Assembly: GCA_937883785.1 (NCBI GenBank)
Contig: CALGDE010000101.1
Coordinates: forward strand, 22,118 to 86,117
DNA length: 64,000 nucleotides
Origin: an uncultured cyanobacterium
GTDB lineage: Bacteria; Cyanobacteriota; Cyanobacteriia; CACIAM-69d
Reading direction: 5' to 3'
The notes under the pieces are model-generated. The model did not search any database and was not told where the DNA came from. It saw only the letters and a list, made by a program, of their open reading frames with translations. This document shows positions 9,259 through 17,454 of the stretch, piece by piece (positions within the stretch are counted from its first letter, which is position 1; each line of letters begins with the position of its first letter). A program made the position numbers and the translations under genes.

Positions 9259-10029
9259 TTAATCCAAGAAGCTAGCTTCAGTAATGGCTGCCTCAGCGCT
9301 GTCATCAAACTTCAGGGACGACACAAGCTCAGTCCATGCCTCAGGTTCACTGGTGTACAAGCCAGCGGCGATCGCCAAAGTATCGTAGCCCAAGTTCTTA
9401 TTTAGGCTCAGCTCCGCCTTTTCCAAGCCCTCAAGACCTGCAAGCTCCTCTTCCTCGGTTGCTTCTAGGTTGACCACCTCAAGTTCACCCAAATCAAAAG
9501 GATCGCCAGCCCGGTCAGAGCTATTGGCGTCACACACCAACATTACGCTCCAGCGGTAGGTGCCCGGCTCCAGGATCAAATCCTTAGGCAGCAGAGACAC
9601 GGTTACCAAGCCGCTCTTGCGACCATCTAGGCTAATGCGGTGAGGCTCTACAGGACCCACTAGGTTGAACCCTGAGTCAAACATGCGCACTTCGATATCA
9701 GAGGCAGAGGTGTCGCCCACATACACCACAATTTCTGGAGTCGTGTCGCTGGTTTTATTGTGGGTTGCCGGAGGGACGATCGCCTGAATCGGCACCGCTT
9801 CACCTTCAGCAACGCATTCTCCACCGCGGGTACCTCCACCGGTACTGCGGCTGGGAGATCCTAGATCTTGGGTGGGAGGGAACTTTAGCCTTGCGCCAAA
9901 CTCAGCAACGCCGCCTAACAGTCCAGCTTGGCTAGGCAATAGGGACAATCCTAGGTGTCCCAGGACTAAGGCGCTGACGGATAAACATTTTGCCAGGGGA
10001 TGGATGCGAGTGTTAAGTCGGAATGACAT
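9259..10029 (-). CDS. DUF928 domain protein, secreted
   Basis: 256 aa with a signal peptide (hydrophobic stretch CLSVSALVLGHLGLSLLPSQAG). The DUF928 domain, common in cyanobacteria, follows a Gly/Ser/Thr linker: GGECV, then PEIVVYVGDT and GTYRWSVMLVCD, with two Cys probably forming a disulfide in the periplasm. The C-terminal 60 residues are acidic and helical. Function unknown; DUF928 genes often accompany CHAT-domain or two-partner secretion genes, but none is here. Its own terminator lies downstream, so it is monocistronic. Confidence 0.85.
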   Translation of the reverse strand: MSFRLNTRIHPLAKCLSVSALVLGHLGLSLLPSQAGLLGGVAEFGARLKFPPTQDLGSPSRSTGGGTRGGECVAEGEAVPIQAIVPPATHNKTSDTTPEIVVYVGDTSASDIEVRMFDSGFNLVGPVEPHRISLDGRKSGLVTVSLLPKDLILEPGTYRWSVMLVCDANSSDRAGDPFDLGELEVVNLEATEEEELAGLEGLEKAELSLNKNLGYDTLAIAAGLYTSEPEAWTELVSSLKFDDSAEAAITEASFLD

Positions 10030-10592
10030 GGGGTTTTCCCTCCAGAGAATGCGACAGTGGGCGTTATGAGCGTTAACGCTACGTTGGCAATAAAGTAGTT
10101 AGTTAAGTTTTAGCCCCAAACCCTTTGACGTAAGCTGCAAGAATTTGCTCCAGGTAAAGGTGTTTACTAGCTTTATTCTTCATAATCACTAGCTTCAGCA
10201 AATTCAGACTTCGGCAACGTTTTACTAATAACTTTCTAGTAAAACTCTTTGATGAAATTCTGCCGACAAAATTTTGCTGGACCTTACGTTTACACCTTTA
10301 CCTTATTGAAGCTTATTTGGAGCCTTGTAATCCATTGTCCGGCGATCACCAGATAAATCCGGGAGCGGCACCTGAGGACAACAGAATTAATGTAGGCTGA
10401 TTTACCCTGGAATTATTTAACGCTTACTTTATTTCTAACAACCTCTTTTTATGGCGTGTAGCAGTCACGGACAGTTGCCGAATTGGTTTGACGCGGGATC
10501 AACGTTCACCAGAGAAATCTGCCATCTAAAAAGTACCGTGAGGCAATTTTGTATCGGAATTTATAACAGGAATACTTCCAGTGAAACCTGCG
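10030..10592. other. Long intergenic region with a hairpin
   Basis: About 560 bp without a credible gene. A perfect 9-bp inverted repeat, GTTTTACTA (10219-10227) and TAGTAAAAC (10237-10245), could be an operator or RNA hairpin. The 78-codon frame at 10451-10687 is antisense to the START-domain gene and is not supported. Confidence 0.5.
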
Positions 10593-11033
10593 TTAAGAAT
10601 TATATTGCTGGGCGTAGTCGCGAAAGCGTTCCAGGTCCGCTTGGAGGGTTGACTCCACCAGATCACCTAAAAATAGGTTGTCCATAAGGGTGCCGATGAT
10701 GCCGGGAATGGCATAAGAAATGGTGAGACGCACAATGCTGCTGTCCCGGCGATCATAGAAGCGAATTGCCCCTTGATTGGGCAAGCCGTCTACGGATTCC
10801 CATTGAATTAACTGGCGATCCACCATGCGAGTGATGCGCGATCGCCAATCGAAAGCGAATCGCCCCGATGCAAATTTCCACACGGACAGCTCCGGGTCCT
10901 GGTCGGAAATTTTCACCGAGTCAATCCACTTCATCCATTCGGGCATTTTCTCCAAGTCTGACCACAGCTCCCACACTGTTTCGATGGGAACCGGCACTTC
11001 CACCTGGACGCTATGCTCAAGCCAATTTGACAT
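10593..11033 (-). CDS. SRPBCC (START-like cyclase/dehydrase) protein
   Basis: 146 aa. The family start EHSVQVEVPVPIETVWELWSD is followed by LEKMPEWMKWI and a beta-grasp with one long C-terminal helix, forming a lipid-binding pocket. It lies 37 bp downstream of crtQ on the same strand. In Synechocystis the crtQ gene (slr0940) is likewise followed by a SRPBCC gene (slr0941), so a role in handling a carotenoid or other hydrophobic ligand is a reasonable inference but unproven. Confidence 0.85.
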   Translation of the reverse strand: MSNWLEHSVQVEVPVPIETVWELWSDLEKMPEWMKWIDSVKISDQDPELSVWKFASGRFAFDWRSRITRMVDRQLIQWESVDGLPNQGAIRFYDRRDSSIVRLTISYAIPGIIGTLMDNLFLGDLVESTLQADLERFRDYAQQYNS

Positions 11034-11070
11034 GGGGTTCCTGTGAAAAAGCTGGGCTCAACGATGCCCT

Positions 11071-12534
11071 TTAGTTTGCCAGAACCGGCTGGGGTGCGGG
11101 AGCCATTTCCAGCATAGCCGCTGCGGCCTGGCGACCGGAAATCGTTGCGCCTTCCATGCTGTCAATATAGTCCTGCATGGTGTAGCTGCCGGCCAGGAAG
11201 AAGTTTTCCACGGGAGTTTTCTGGCTGGGACGGTAGGGATCCATGCCGGGGGCCTCTCGATACAGAGACTGGGCGAGCTTTACGGTGTTGGACCACAGCA
11301 GGTTTAGCTTGCGGGAGGAGGGGAATAGGGCGTGCACCTGTTTCAGCACGTGCTCAGTAATTTCTTCGTTATTTTTGCCGATAAACGGGTCGCCGGGGGT
11401 GAGCACTACCTGGAGCAGTGAGCCTTGTCCTTCCCGGTAGTAGTCAGCGGGGCTGGCGATCGCCAAATCCGCAAAGCAAGAAAAATCAGCATCGGCAGTA
11501 TAAAGCAAATTATCCAAACCGGTGGGCTTGTCTAAATCTTTCATTGCCGCTTCATCTTGCAGCTCAGTCACCCAGCCGTCAAAGCGCATTTGCACAGTGG
11601 CTACGGGGACGGCATCCAAAGCATAAATATTGTCAAATTCTGACCATTGCCGCCACTCTTTTGGCAGCAACTTTTGAATGCCGGGCACGTCGCAGGCGCA
11701 CAGGTACTGGTCAGCAGTGACGGTGGTTTCGGGATCGTTAACGCCCCCCATCACGAGCCCGGTCACCTGGGTTTTGCCGTTAATTTCTTCGTGCTGGATT
11801 TTCTTGACTCGCTGGCGCAAATGAAATTTAACGCCGCGATCTTCTAGATATTTAACGATGGGCTTGTGAAGGTATTCGTGAGGAGAACCTTCAAGCATCC
11901 GCAGTACCGACGCTTCGGTTTTGCTGGCGAAAAACTGGAAAATGGTCAGCATGCACCGGGCTGAGATATTTTCCGTGTCGATAAAGCCTAGGGCGTAGGC
12001 GATGGGGTTCCACATACGCTTCAGGCTGCCGTTGGAGCCGCCGTGGCTCCGGAACCAGTCGGCAAAACTGACGGAATCCAACTTGCGGATATCCTTCATC
12101 GCACCTTTGAAGTCCACCAAGCCGCGGACGATGGGGCTGGTGCCCAGGGCGATCGCATTTTGCGCCTTGTCTAGGGCGGATAGCTGAGAGGTGGTGAAAA
12201 ATGCTTTTAGTCCATTGAAAGGAGCGCCGGTAATAAACCGAAAGTCCAATGCTCCCAGGTTGCCGCCTTCGTTAACAAAGGTGTGCACGTGATCCTTGAG
12301 GCGCAGATTGTCCGCCGCCCCCACCTTTCGCATTAGCTCGAACAGGTTGTAGTAGCAGCCGAAGAAAACATGCAGCCCCATTTCAATATGGTTGCCGTCG
12401 CGGTCCACCCAGCTGCTGACCTTGCCGCCAACAAATGAGCGAGATTCGAAAATTTCCACGTCATGTCCGGCGTCTGCCAGTTCCACCGCCGCTGACATCC
12501 CCGCCAACCCAGCACCAACAATTGCTACTCGCAC
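11071..12534 (-). CDS. crtQ: Zeta-carotene desaturase (plant type)
   Basis: FAD enzyme that converts 9,9'-di-cis-zeta-carotene toward prolycopene at the membrane. The dinucleotide fold is at the N-terminus ([20 protein letters not shown]), then [20 protein letters not shown] and [19 protein letters not shown]. The spacing and the HVFFGCYYN string separate it from phytoene desaturase CrtP. The C-terminal FAD contact [20 protein letters not shown] is present. 487 aa is normal. The start is GTG 12534. It is probably cotranscribed with the SRPBCC gene. Confidence 0.95.
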   Translation of the reverse strand: MRVAIVGAGLAGMSAAVELADAGHDVEIFESRSFVGGKVSSWVDRDGNHIEMGLHVFFGCYYNLFELMRKVGAADNLRLKDHVHTFVNEGGNLGALDFRFITGAPFNGLKAFFTTSQLSALDKAQNAIALGTSPIVRGLVDFKGAMKDIRKLDSVSFADWFRSHGGSNGSLKRMWNPIAYALGFIDTENISARCMLTIFQFFASKTEASVLRMLEGSPHEYLHKPIVKYLEDRGVKFHLRQRVKKIQHEEINGKTQVTGLVMGGVNDPETTVTADQYLCACDVPGIQKLLPKEWRQWSEFDNIYALDAVPVATVQMRFDGWVTELQDEAAMKDLDKPTGLDNLLYTADADFSCFADLAIASPADYYREGQGSLLQVVLTPGDPFIGKNNEEITEHVLKQVHALFPSSRKLNLLWSNTVKLAQSLYREAPGMDPYRPSQKTPVENFFLAGSYTMQDYIDSMEGATISGRQAAAAMLEMAPAPQPVLAN

Positions 12535-12662
12535 GGCTGCTCCAACCTGAATTTAGTAACGATTAGTCGATTCAAAATCGATTTAGAAATTGTAACATTT
12601 TGCTCCGGTGCTGACTTTCAAAGCTCAAATTGAAGCTTCAACCAAACTCTCCAATCAAAACC

Positions 12663-13256
12663 CTAGGGAGTGCTGACCGGCTGACGGAATCCTTCAGGTA
12701 AATCCAGCTCGATATTTTCGCCGCGATCATAAATTTCAATATCCCACTGCCCTCGGGAGCCGCTTTCAAAGGCAATAAACCGCCCGTCAGAGCTGATGCG
12801 GGGCGATCGCACCCAGCCTCGATAGCCTTGGGTAATTACCTGAACCTGTCCCGTGGCGCGGTCATATAGCTCCACTTCCGGGCGGGCGTAGTCGCTTGCG
12901 AGATAAACCAAGTAACGCCCGGTGTAGCTGAGGCTCGGGTGTTCAGCGATGGTGTCGTTGCGATTGACCCGGTTGAGGGGGACGTACTGGCGCAGGCTGA
13001 GGTCATATACCAGCAAAGTGCGCCGCCCTTCTCGGTTAGACACAAACGCCAAAAATCGCCCGTCGCCACTGAGGGCGGGCTGCTCGTCGGTGTAGCGCGA
13101 ATTAACTGAGTTGGTGCCAGGAAGAACCGGAGCGCTAGAGCAACTGCTTAGGAGAAACATTCCAAGGCTCAATAGCTTAGACGCCCGACAAAACGTTCTT
13201 TGAAGTGGATTGCTCGACTTCCTCGACACCTTATGGGCGGTCGTAGCGATCGCCAT
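12663..13256 (-). CDS. TolB-like beta-propeller lipoprotein
   Basis: 197 aa. A basic N-terminus and hydrophobic stretch end in the lipobox LLSSC, so the mature protein is probably lipid-anchored. The rest is PD40/TolB-type propeller repeats: LSGDGRFLAFVSNREG, LSYTGRYLVYLASD and ISSDGRFIAFESGSRG, roughly three blades of a partial propeller. It overlaps the 3' end of ycf66 by 26 bp on the same strand, so the two are translationally coupled or cotranscribed. No Tol/Pal genes are near, and the role is unknown. Confidence 0.8.
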   Translation of the reverse strand: MAIATTAHKVSRKSSNPLQRTFCRASKLLSLGMFLLSSCSSAPVLPGTNSVNSRYTDEQPALSGDGRFLAFVSNREGRRTLLVYDLSLRQYVPLNRVNRNDTIAEHPSLSYTGRYLVYLASDYARPEVELYDRATGQVQVITQGYRGWVRSPRISSDGRFIAFESGSRGQWDIEIYDRGENIELDLPEGFRQPVSTP

Positions 13257-14430
13257 CTAAATCTCTATCGGAATAACCGCCGTCTAGATCATCGTCATAA
13301 CCACCACGTCCACTGCTGGCGCGGGGACCCGCTTCATCAGGAAATAGGGGCTCATCAATGGCGGCGGGGCGATCTTGGTTGTCCCGATCATCGCGACCCT
13401 GATCGGCAGGGGGTTCTGCGCCACCGTCCGCCGGCGGACCGTCTAGGGGCTGATAGTCCACGTAGCTTTCGTCGCTGGTATCCCGAGGCTGCTCTCGGCG
13501 GGGCTCTCGTCCCATGCCAGCCCCATCATCGAAGGAGTCAGACGGCCGATCAGCAGGTGGACCCGGTTGACGGCGCGATCGCGGTTCGTAAGGCTGGTCG
13601 TCAAAGAGGGTTCCTTCGCTGCGTCGCCCATTGGAGCGGGGACGGCGAGATTCGGAACGGGAATCAGCGCGGGTGTCAGACGGGGGCGGCTCCAAATTTA
13701 GGCTTCCCCGGCGAGACCGAGAGCGATCGTCCATACCAGGGGCAGCCCCATCGCTGGGACCAGGACCACGGCGGGATGGGGGACGACCAGAGCGGGGACC
13801 GGAGCGCGGTGGACGGCTTGGCGGCACATCATCCCCCCCCCAATCATCTTCTGCCATGGGACGGCGACCGTTGGGACGACGGGAAGAAGGCTGGGACGGG
13901 CGGCGGTTCGACGGCGTAGGACGACTGCTGCGGGGGCGATCACTCCCAGGACGGCGAGACCGAGGATCGTCATAATCATCGTCTCGGTAATCTCTCGATC
14001 GCTCTAGCTGCGGATCTCGCGAACCTAGAGCGCCACGAATACGGCGGGGATAAAAATCCTCTTCCTCATCCAGCGCATCCATTTCATCATCCAGCTCAGC
14101 GCGATACACCCGACTCACCGGGCGATCATCATCCACCACCGGAGTGCTCCGCTTCGCCTGCTCGGTAGTTACCCCCCGCAAACGAACACTTTCATAAGCA
14201 AAGAAAATTGTGGAGCCAGCCAGCAAAAACTGACTGAACTGCAAAATCGGGTCGAGACGCCAGCTATTAAAAAATAGAATGCCGCCACACAACAGTCCCA
14301 CTGCGGCAAAGAAAATATCGTAATCTCGCGCCAAACCAGGGCGTACGGACCGCAAAAAATACAGAGACGCCCCCGCCACCGCTAACACGATGCCAATAAA
14401 GCTGCCCCAGCTAAACCCAATATTTACCAT
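13231..14430 (-). CDS. ycf66: Ycf66 family protein with long low-complexity tail
   Basis: 399 aa. Residues 1-90 are the Ycf66 domain with three to four membrane helices (GSFIGIVLAVAGASLYFLRS, YDIFFAAVGLLCGGILFFNS, FLLAGSTIFFAYESVRLRG). The remaining 300 residues are disordered and rich in Arg, Asp, Pro, Ser and Gly (RRPGSDRPRSSRPTPSNRRP). Ycf66 is found in cyanobacteria and some plastids; its function is unknown. The gene stands beside psbX, suggesting a thylakoid role. The Arg/Asp tail is highly charged on both signs and may bind nucleic acid or phase separate; that is only inference. Confidence 0.9.
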   Translation of the reverse strand: MVNIGFSWGSFIGIVLAVAGASLYFLRSVRPGLARDYDIFFAAVGLLCGGILFFNSWRLDPILQFSQFLLAGSTIFFAYESVRLRGVTTEQAKRSTPVVDDDRPVSRVYRAELDDEMDALDEEEDFYPRRIRGALGSRDPQLERSRDYRDDDYDDPRSRRPGSDRPRSSRPTPSNRRPSQPSSRRPNGRRPMAEDDWGGDDVPPSRPPRSGPRSGRPPSRRGPGPSDGAAPGMDDRSRSRRGSLNLEPPPSDTRADSRSESRRPRSNGRRSEGTLFDDQPYEPRSRRQPGPPADRPSDSFDDGAGMGREPRREQPRDTSDESYVDYQPLDGPPADGGAEPPADQGRDDRDNQDRPAAIDEPLFPDEAGPRASSGRGGYDDDLDGGYSDRDLDGDRYDRP

Positions 14431-14722
14431 TGTTTCCTACAGCTTCTCCTGTCCCGTTGATGCTGCTCTGCCAAGCTTGCCCCCTGAGTCACCGCTGAAT
14501 AACTAAAAGCTACCCAGCCAAGGCAAGGCGATTAGATTTTGCCAAACCTAGTTCACCTTATATTTTGCCAAACCTTTCGGCGAAATTTGTTCGGCAGGGT
14601 TTATCTGGCGGAATCTATATGATTAAAGCCGCTTGGGCATTTCTAAAAGTAGAGAGACTTCGGACGGTGACTGAACACCAGCTATGCCCTGGTCTCTCTC
14701 ATCTTGAGCGATAACCGAGCCC

Positions 14723-14848
14723 CTAAAAATTGCGGCGACGAATTTTGTCCCGCTGGCTAATAAATACCAGCGCAACGGTAATTGGAATCACCACGATCGC
14801 ACCGCCCAATAAAAGGCTCCATAAAAAGTTAGCTAGAGAAGGGGTCAT
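14723..14848 (-). CDS. psbX: Photosystem II protein PsbX
   Basis: A 41-residue frame beginning [16 protein letters not shown], then one membrane helix ([15 protein letters not shown]) and a basic stromal tail [10 protein letters not shown]. This matches cyanobacterial PsbX, a single-helix subunit near cytochrome b559 that affects the Q(B) site. A ribosome site (GAGGATAGCA) precedes ATG 14848. It is upstream of ycf66 on the same strand and divergent from yggT. Confidence 0.95.
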   Translation of the reverse strand: MTPSLANFLWSLLLGGAIVVIPITVALVFISQRDKIRRRNF

Positions 14849-15073
14849 TGCTATCCTCAGCTCGAAATAACAGGATTAATTAAAGCTTATTGTATCGGTC
14901 CTTTCACCCCCTGCGAATTAATCCTTAAGACTATGAGATAGGGCTTGGGGCAAAGCGGGCGGGGAAAATTCTGGGAAAGTGAAGCTGTGTTGCTGGTTTG
15001 GCGCTAGTGTTTTTGGGGAGAGTAGCCTAAATAAACGGCATTTTCCCAAATAACCTACCCTCGTTTCCTAGCT

Positions 15074-15361
15074 ATGACCATCGACTCCCTTGCTCCCATT
15101 GGGCTCAGCGTCTTCCTTGGCGCGGGCATCTTTCTATTTATTATTCGCATTGTGCTCACTTGGTACCCCCAGGTGGAGGGCGATCGCTTCCCCTTCAATT
15201 TGGTCATTTTGCCTACGGAGCCGTTCCTAAAGCCCACCCGCAAAGTGATTCCCCCCATCGGCGGCGTGGATATTAGCCCGATTATTTGGGTGGGCATTAT
15301 CAGCCTGGTGCGGGAAGTGCTGCTAGGTCAGCAAGGGCTGATTACGATGAGTTTGTACTAG
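15074..15361 (+). CDS. YggT family membrane protein
   Basis: 95 aa with two membrane helices around a loop holding PTEPFLKPTRKVIPPIGGVDISPI, the YggT signature. YggT relatives include the plastid CCB3 protein needed for heme attachment to cytochrome b6, and division or osmotic factors in other bacteria. Position next to psbX supports a thylakoid or plasma membrane role in photosynthetic assembly (inference). The start ATG 15074 has no strong ribosome site. Thirty bp separate it from the methyltransferase, so the two are likely cotranscribed. Confidence 0.85.
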   Translation: MTIDSLAPIGLSVFLGAGIFLFIIRIVLTWYPQVEGDRFPFNLVILPTEPFLKPTRKVIPPIGGVDISPIIWVGIISLVREVLLGQQGLITMSLY

Positions 15362-15391
15362 AAAACCCCAAATCTTCGTATTTATCTAGCC

Positions 15392-16081
15392 ATGGCTAAC
15401 GCCACCCAAGATCTGAACCGCCCCAACCCAGATGATTTTAATCCCAGCGAGCCCGCAGCATCGCAAGGGTGGAACCAACGCTATAAGGATCAGGATACGG
15501 GTTGGGATTTGGGGCAGCCATCGCCGGTTTTGGCGGCTTTTTTGCCGGAATATTTAAAGCAACATAATTTTCTGGTGCGATCGCCTAACGCATCCTCCAA
15601 AGCCGCAGTGGTGGGCTGTGGTCGCGGTCATGATGCTCGGTTTATTGCCAAGTTGGGAATAGAAACGGTGGGCTTTGATTTTGCGCCCTTGGCAATTAAA
15701 GAAGCGCGGGAATTAGCGGCGCGATCGCAATTAACGGAAAAGCAATTGCGGTTTGAGCAGATGGATATTTTCGCAGTTGCTCCACAGTGGCAGGGACAGT
15801 TTGACTTGATTATTGAGCACACCTGTTTCTGTGCGATTAATCCAGAGCAGCGTCCTGATTATGTGGAGTCCATGCGATCGCTGCTAAAGCCAGAAGGGAT
15901 TTTGGTCGGCGTTTTCTTTACCCACAATCGTCCCGGTGGACCTCCCTTTGGCACCAATGAAACGGCGGTTCTGGATGTATTTTCGCCCCGGTTTAAGCGA
16001 GAATCTTGGCAGCTTAGCGACCATTCAATCGGTCGCCGCAAAGGTGATGAGCACGTGGGTGTGTTTCGGGCGATCGCCTAA
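15392..16081 (+). CDS. SAM-dependent methyltransferase, TPMT-like
   Basis: 229 aa class I methyltransferase of the thiopurine/thiol methyltransferase type. W-N-Q-R-Y, then DTGWDLGQPSP near residue 33 is the TPMT entry motif; motif I is AAVVGCGRGHDARFIAK; then VGFDFAPLAI and DLIIEHTCFCAI. Substrates of the family include thiols, selenium compounds and halides. The start is ATG 15392. It follows yggT at 30 bp. Confidence 0.82.
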   Translation: MANATQDLNRPNPDDFNPSEPAASQGWNQRYKDQDTGWDLGQPSPVLAAFLPEYLKQHNFLVRSPNASSKAAVVGCGRGHDARFIAKLGIETVGFDFAPLAIKEARELAARSQLTEKQLRFEQMDIFAVAPQWQGQFDLIIEHTCFCAINPEQRPDYVESMRSLLKPEGILVGVFFTHNRPGGPPFGTNETAVLDVFSPRFKRESWQLSDHSIGRRKGDEHVGVFRAIA

Positions 16082-16189
16082 CTTTTTTCATTTCCTCTGG
16101 ATTTTCTGAGCGCACTCAAGCGGCAGAATATTCAACCGTGAAGTGTGTGGAAGACAGCGCGGCAGCAAAGCTGTATACCTAGGTACTTT

Positions 16190-17380
16190 CTAGTTCAGAA
16201 TCCCCAAAGATTTCTCCAAAACCTCCAACACAGCATCACAGTGGGCTTGGCTGTGGTCGGCGCGAACGGTAAATCTTAGGCGGCTGGTGGGAACGGTGGG
16301 GGGGCGGATGGCACCAGCAAGGATTCCACCGGACCGTAACTGTTCACCCAAAGTTAGTACCGTCGCCGTATCAGGCACCTGCATGCACATAATCGGTGTA
16401 TCGCTGGGCAGCAACCGAAAGCCGCGATCGCCCCAAGGTGCCACCACGCGCCGTAGCCCATCGCGCAAATAATTGGACATATTTAGTAAGGACTCGCGCC
16501 GCTCCGGCTCTGCCTTGACCCGATCAATTGCCGCCAGCGCCGCCGCCGTATCTGCCGGAGACAACGCCGTGGAATAAATCCAACTGGCGGAGCGGTTGCG
16601 CAAAAAATCCACCAGCGCCGCCGACCCCGCCACATAGCCTCCCAAACTAGCCAGCGCCTTACTTAAAGTGCCTACCTGAATTAACGGCTTCCCGGTACAT
16701 TCCAAAAACTCCACAGCCCCCGCCCCCGTTGACCCCAGCACTCCAGTGGCATGGGCTTCGTCGATTACCACCATGGCTTCAAATTCTTCAGCGATCGCCA
16801 AAATTTCCTTTAGCGGACACAAATCCCCATCCATACTAAAAACGCTGTCGGTCACAATGGCACACCGACGAAATTGCGATCGCTGCCCCATCAAAATATC
16901 CCGCAGCGCCGTCATATTTCCATGGTCATATTGTTGAAAACCTGCCCCACTTAACTTGCAGCCGCTCATTAAACTAGAGTGATTATATGCATCGCCCACC
17001 AATAAATCTTTTGGGCCAACAATGGCACTTAAAACACCAATGTTTGCCGCATAACCGGAGCTATAAACAACCGCGTCTTCTGTATTTTTTAAGGCCGCAA
17101 TTTCCCGTTCCAAAGTCCGATGAATGTCTCGATGCCCCGTAATTAATCGGGATCCCGTACTGCCCGTTCCCCACTGTTCCACCGCCGCCGTGGTCATTGT
17201 AATTAATTCGCGACTCCCCGCCAATCCCAAATAATCATTACTGGCAAAATTAAGCACCGCCTCCCCGTCCATCATCATCACGGGTCCCGGTAAACCATCT
17301 AAAGCTTGGGGCGATCGATACCAGTTCGCCTGGTGAATGGTGGCGAGCGATCGCTCGATCCAACCATAGGGATTTCCCAC
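16190..17380 (-). CDS. bioF: 8-amino-7-oxononanoate synthase-like (AONS/BioF)
   Basis: PLP enzyme of the alpha-oxoamine synthase family that joins pimeloyl thioester and alanine in biotin synthesis. Evidence: NFASNDYLGLAG, SGYAANIGVLSAIVG, VTDSVFSMDGDLCPL, VIDEAHATGVLG, and the PLP lysine in VGTLSKALASLGGYVAGS. The family usually begins right before N-P-Y-x-W, so I use GTG 17380 with GAGAAG just upstream; a TTG at 17416 would add 12 residues. It lies 74 bp downstream of the cyclase on the same strand. No other bio genes are near, and a glycine C-acetyltransferase role is not excluded. Confidence 0.87.
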   Translation of the reverse strand: MGNPYGWIERSLATIHQANWYRSPQALDGLPGPVMMMDGEAVLNFASNDYLGLAGSRELITMTTAAVEQWGTGSTGSRLITGHRDIHRTLEREIAALKNTEDAVVYSSGYAANIGVLSAIVGPKDLLVGDAYNHSSLMSGCKLSGAGFQQYDHGNMTALRDILMGQRSQFRRCAIVTDSVFSMDGDLCPLKEILAIAEEFEAMVVIDEAHATGVLGSTGAGAVEFLECTGKPLIQVGTLSKALASLGGYVAGSAALVDFLRNRSASWIYSTALSPADTAAALAAIDRVKAEPERRESLLNMSNYLRDGLRRVVAPWGDRGFRLLPSDTPIMCMQVPDTATVLTLGEQLRSGGILAGAIRPPTVPTSRLRFTVRADHSQAHCDAVLEVLEKSLGILN

Positions 17381-17454
17381 TATCTTCTCGGGATTTATCA
17401 ATATAACTTCCGCCAATTCTTGTGCCAGTTTTTCCGATGATTCTAAATATTCTT

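Noticed and set aside
9072..9308. 78-codon minus frame
   Set aside because: Overlaps the DUF928 end and the terminator lies inside it.
10451..10687. 78-codon frame before the SRPBCC gene
   Set aside because: Overlaps the SRPBCC 3' end in antisense and looks unlike a protein.
13200..13975. Long plus-strand open frames opposite ycf66
   Set aside because: They are antisense shadows of the Arg/Pro-rich tail; composition mirrors it and no family motif is present.
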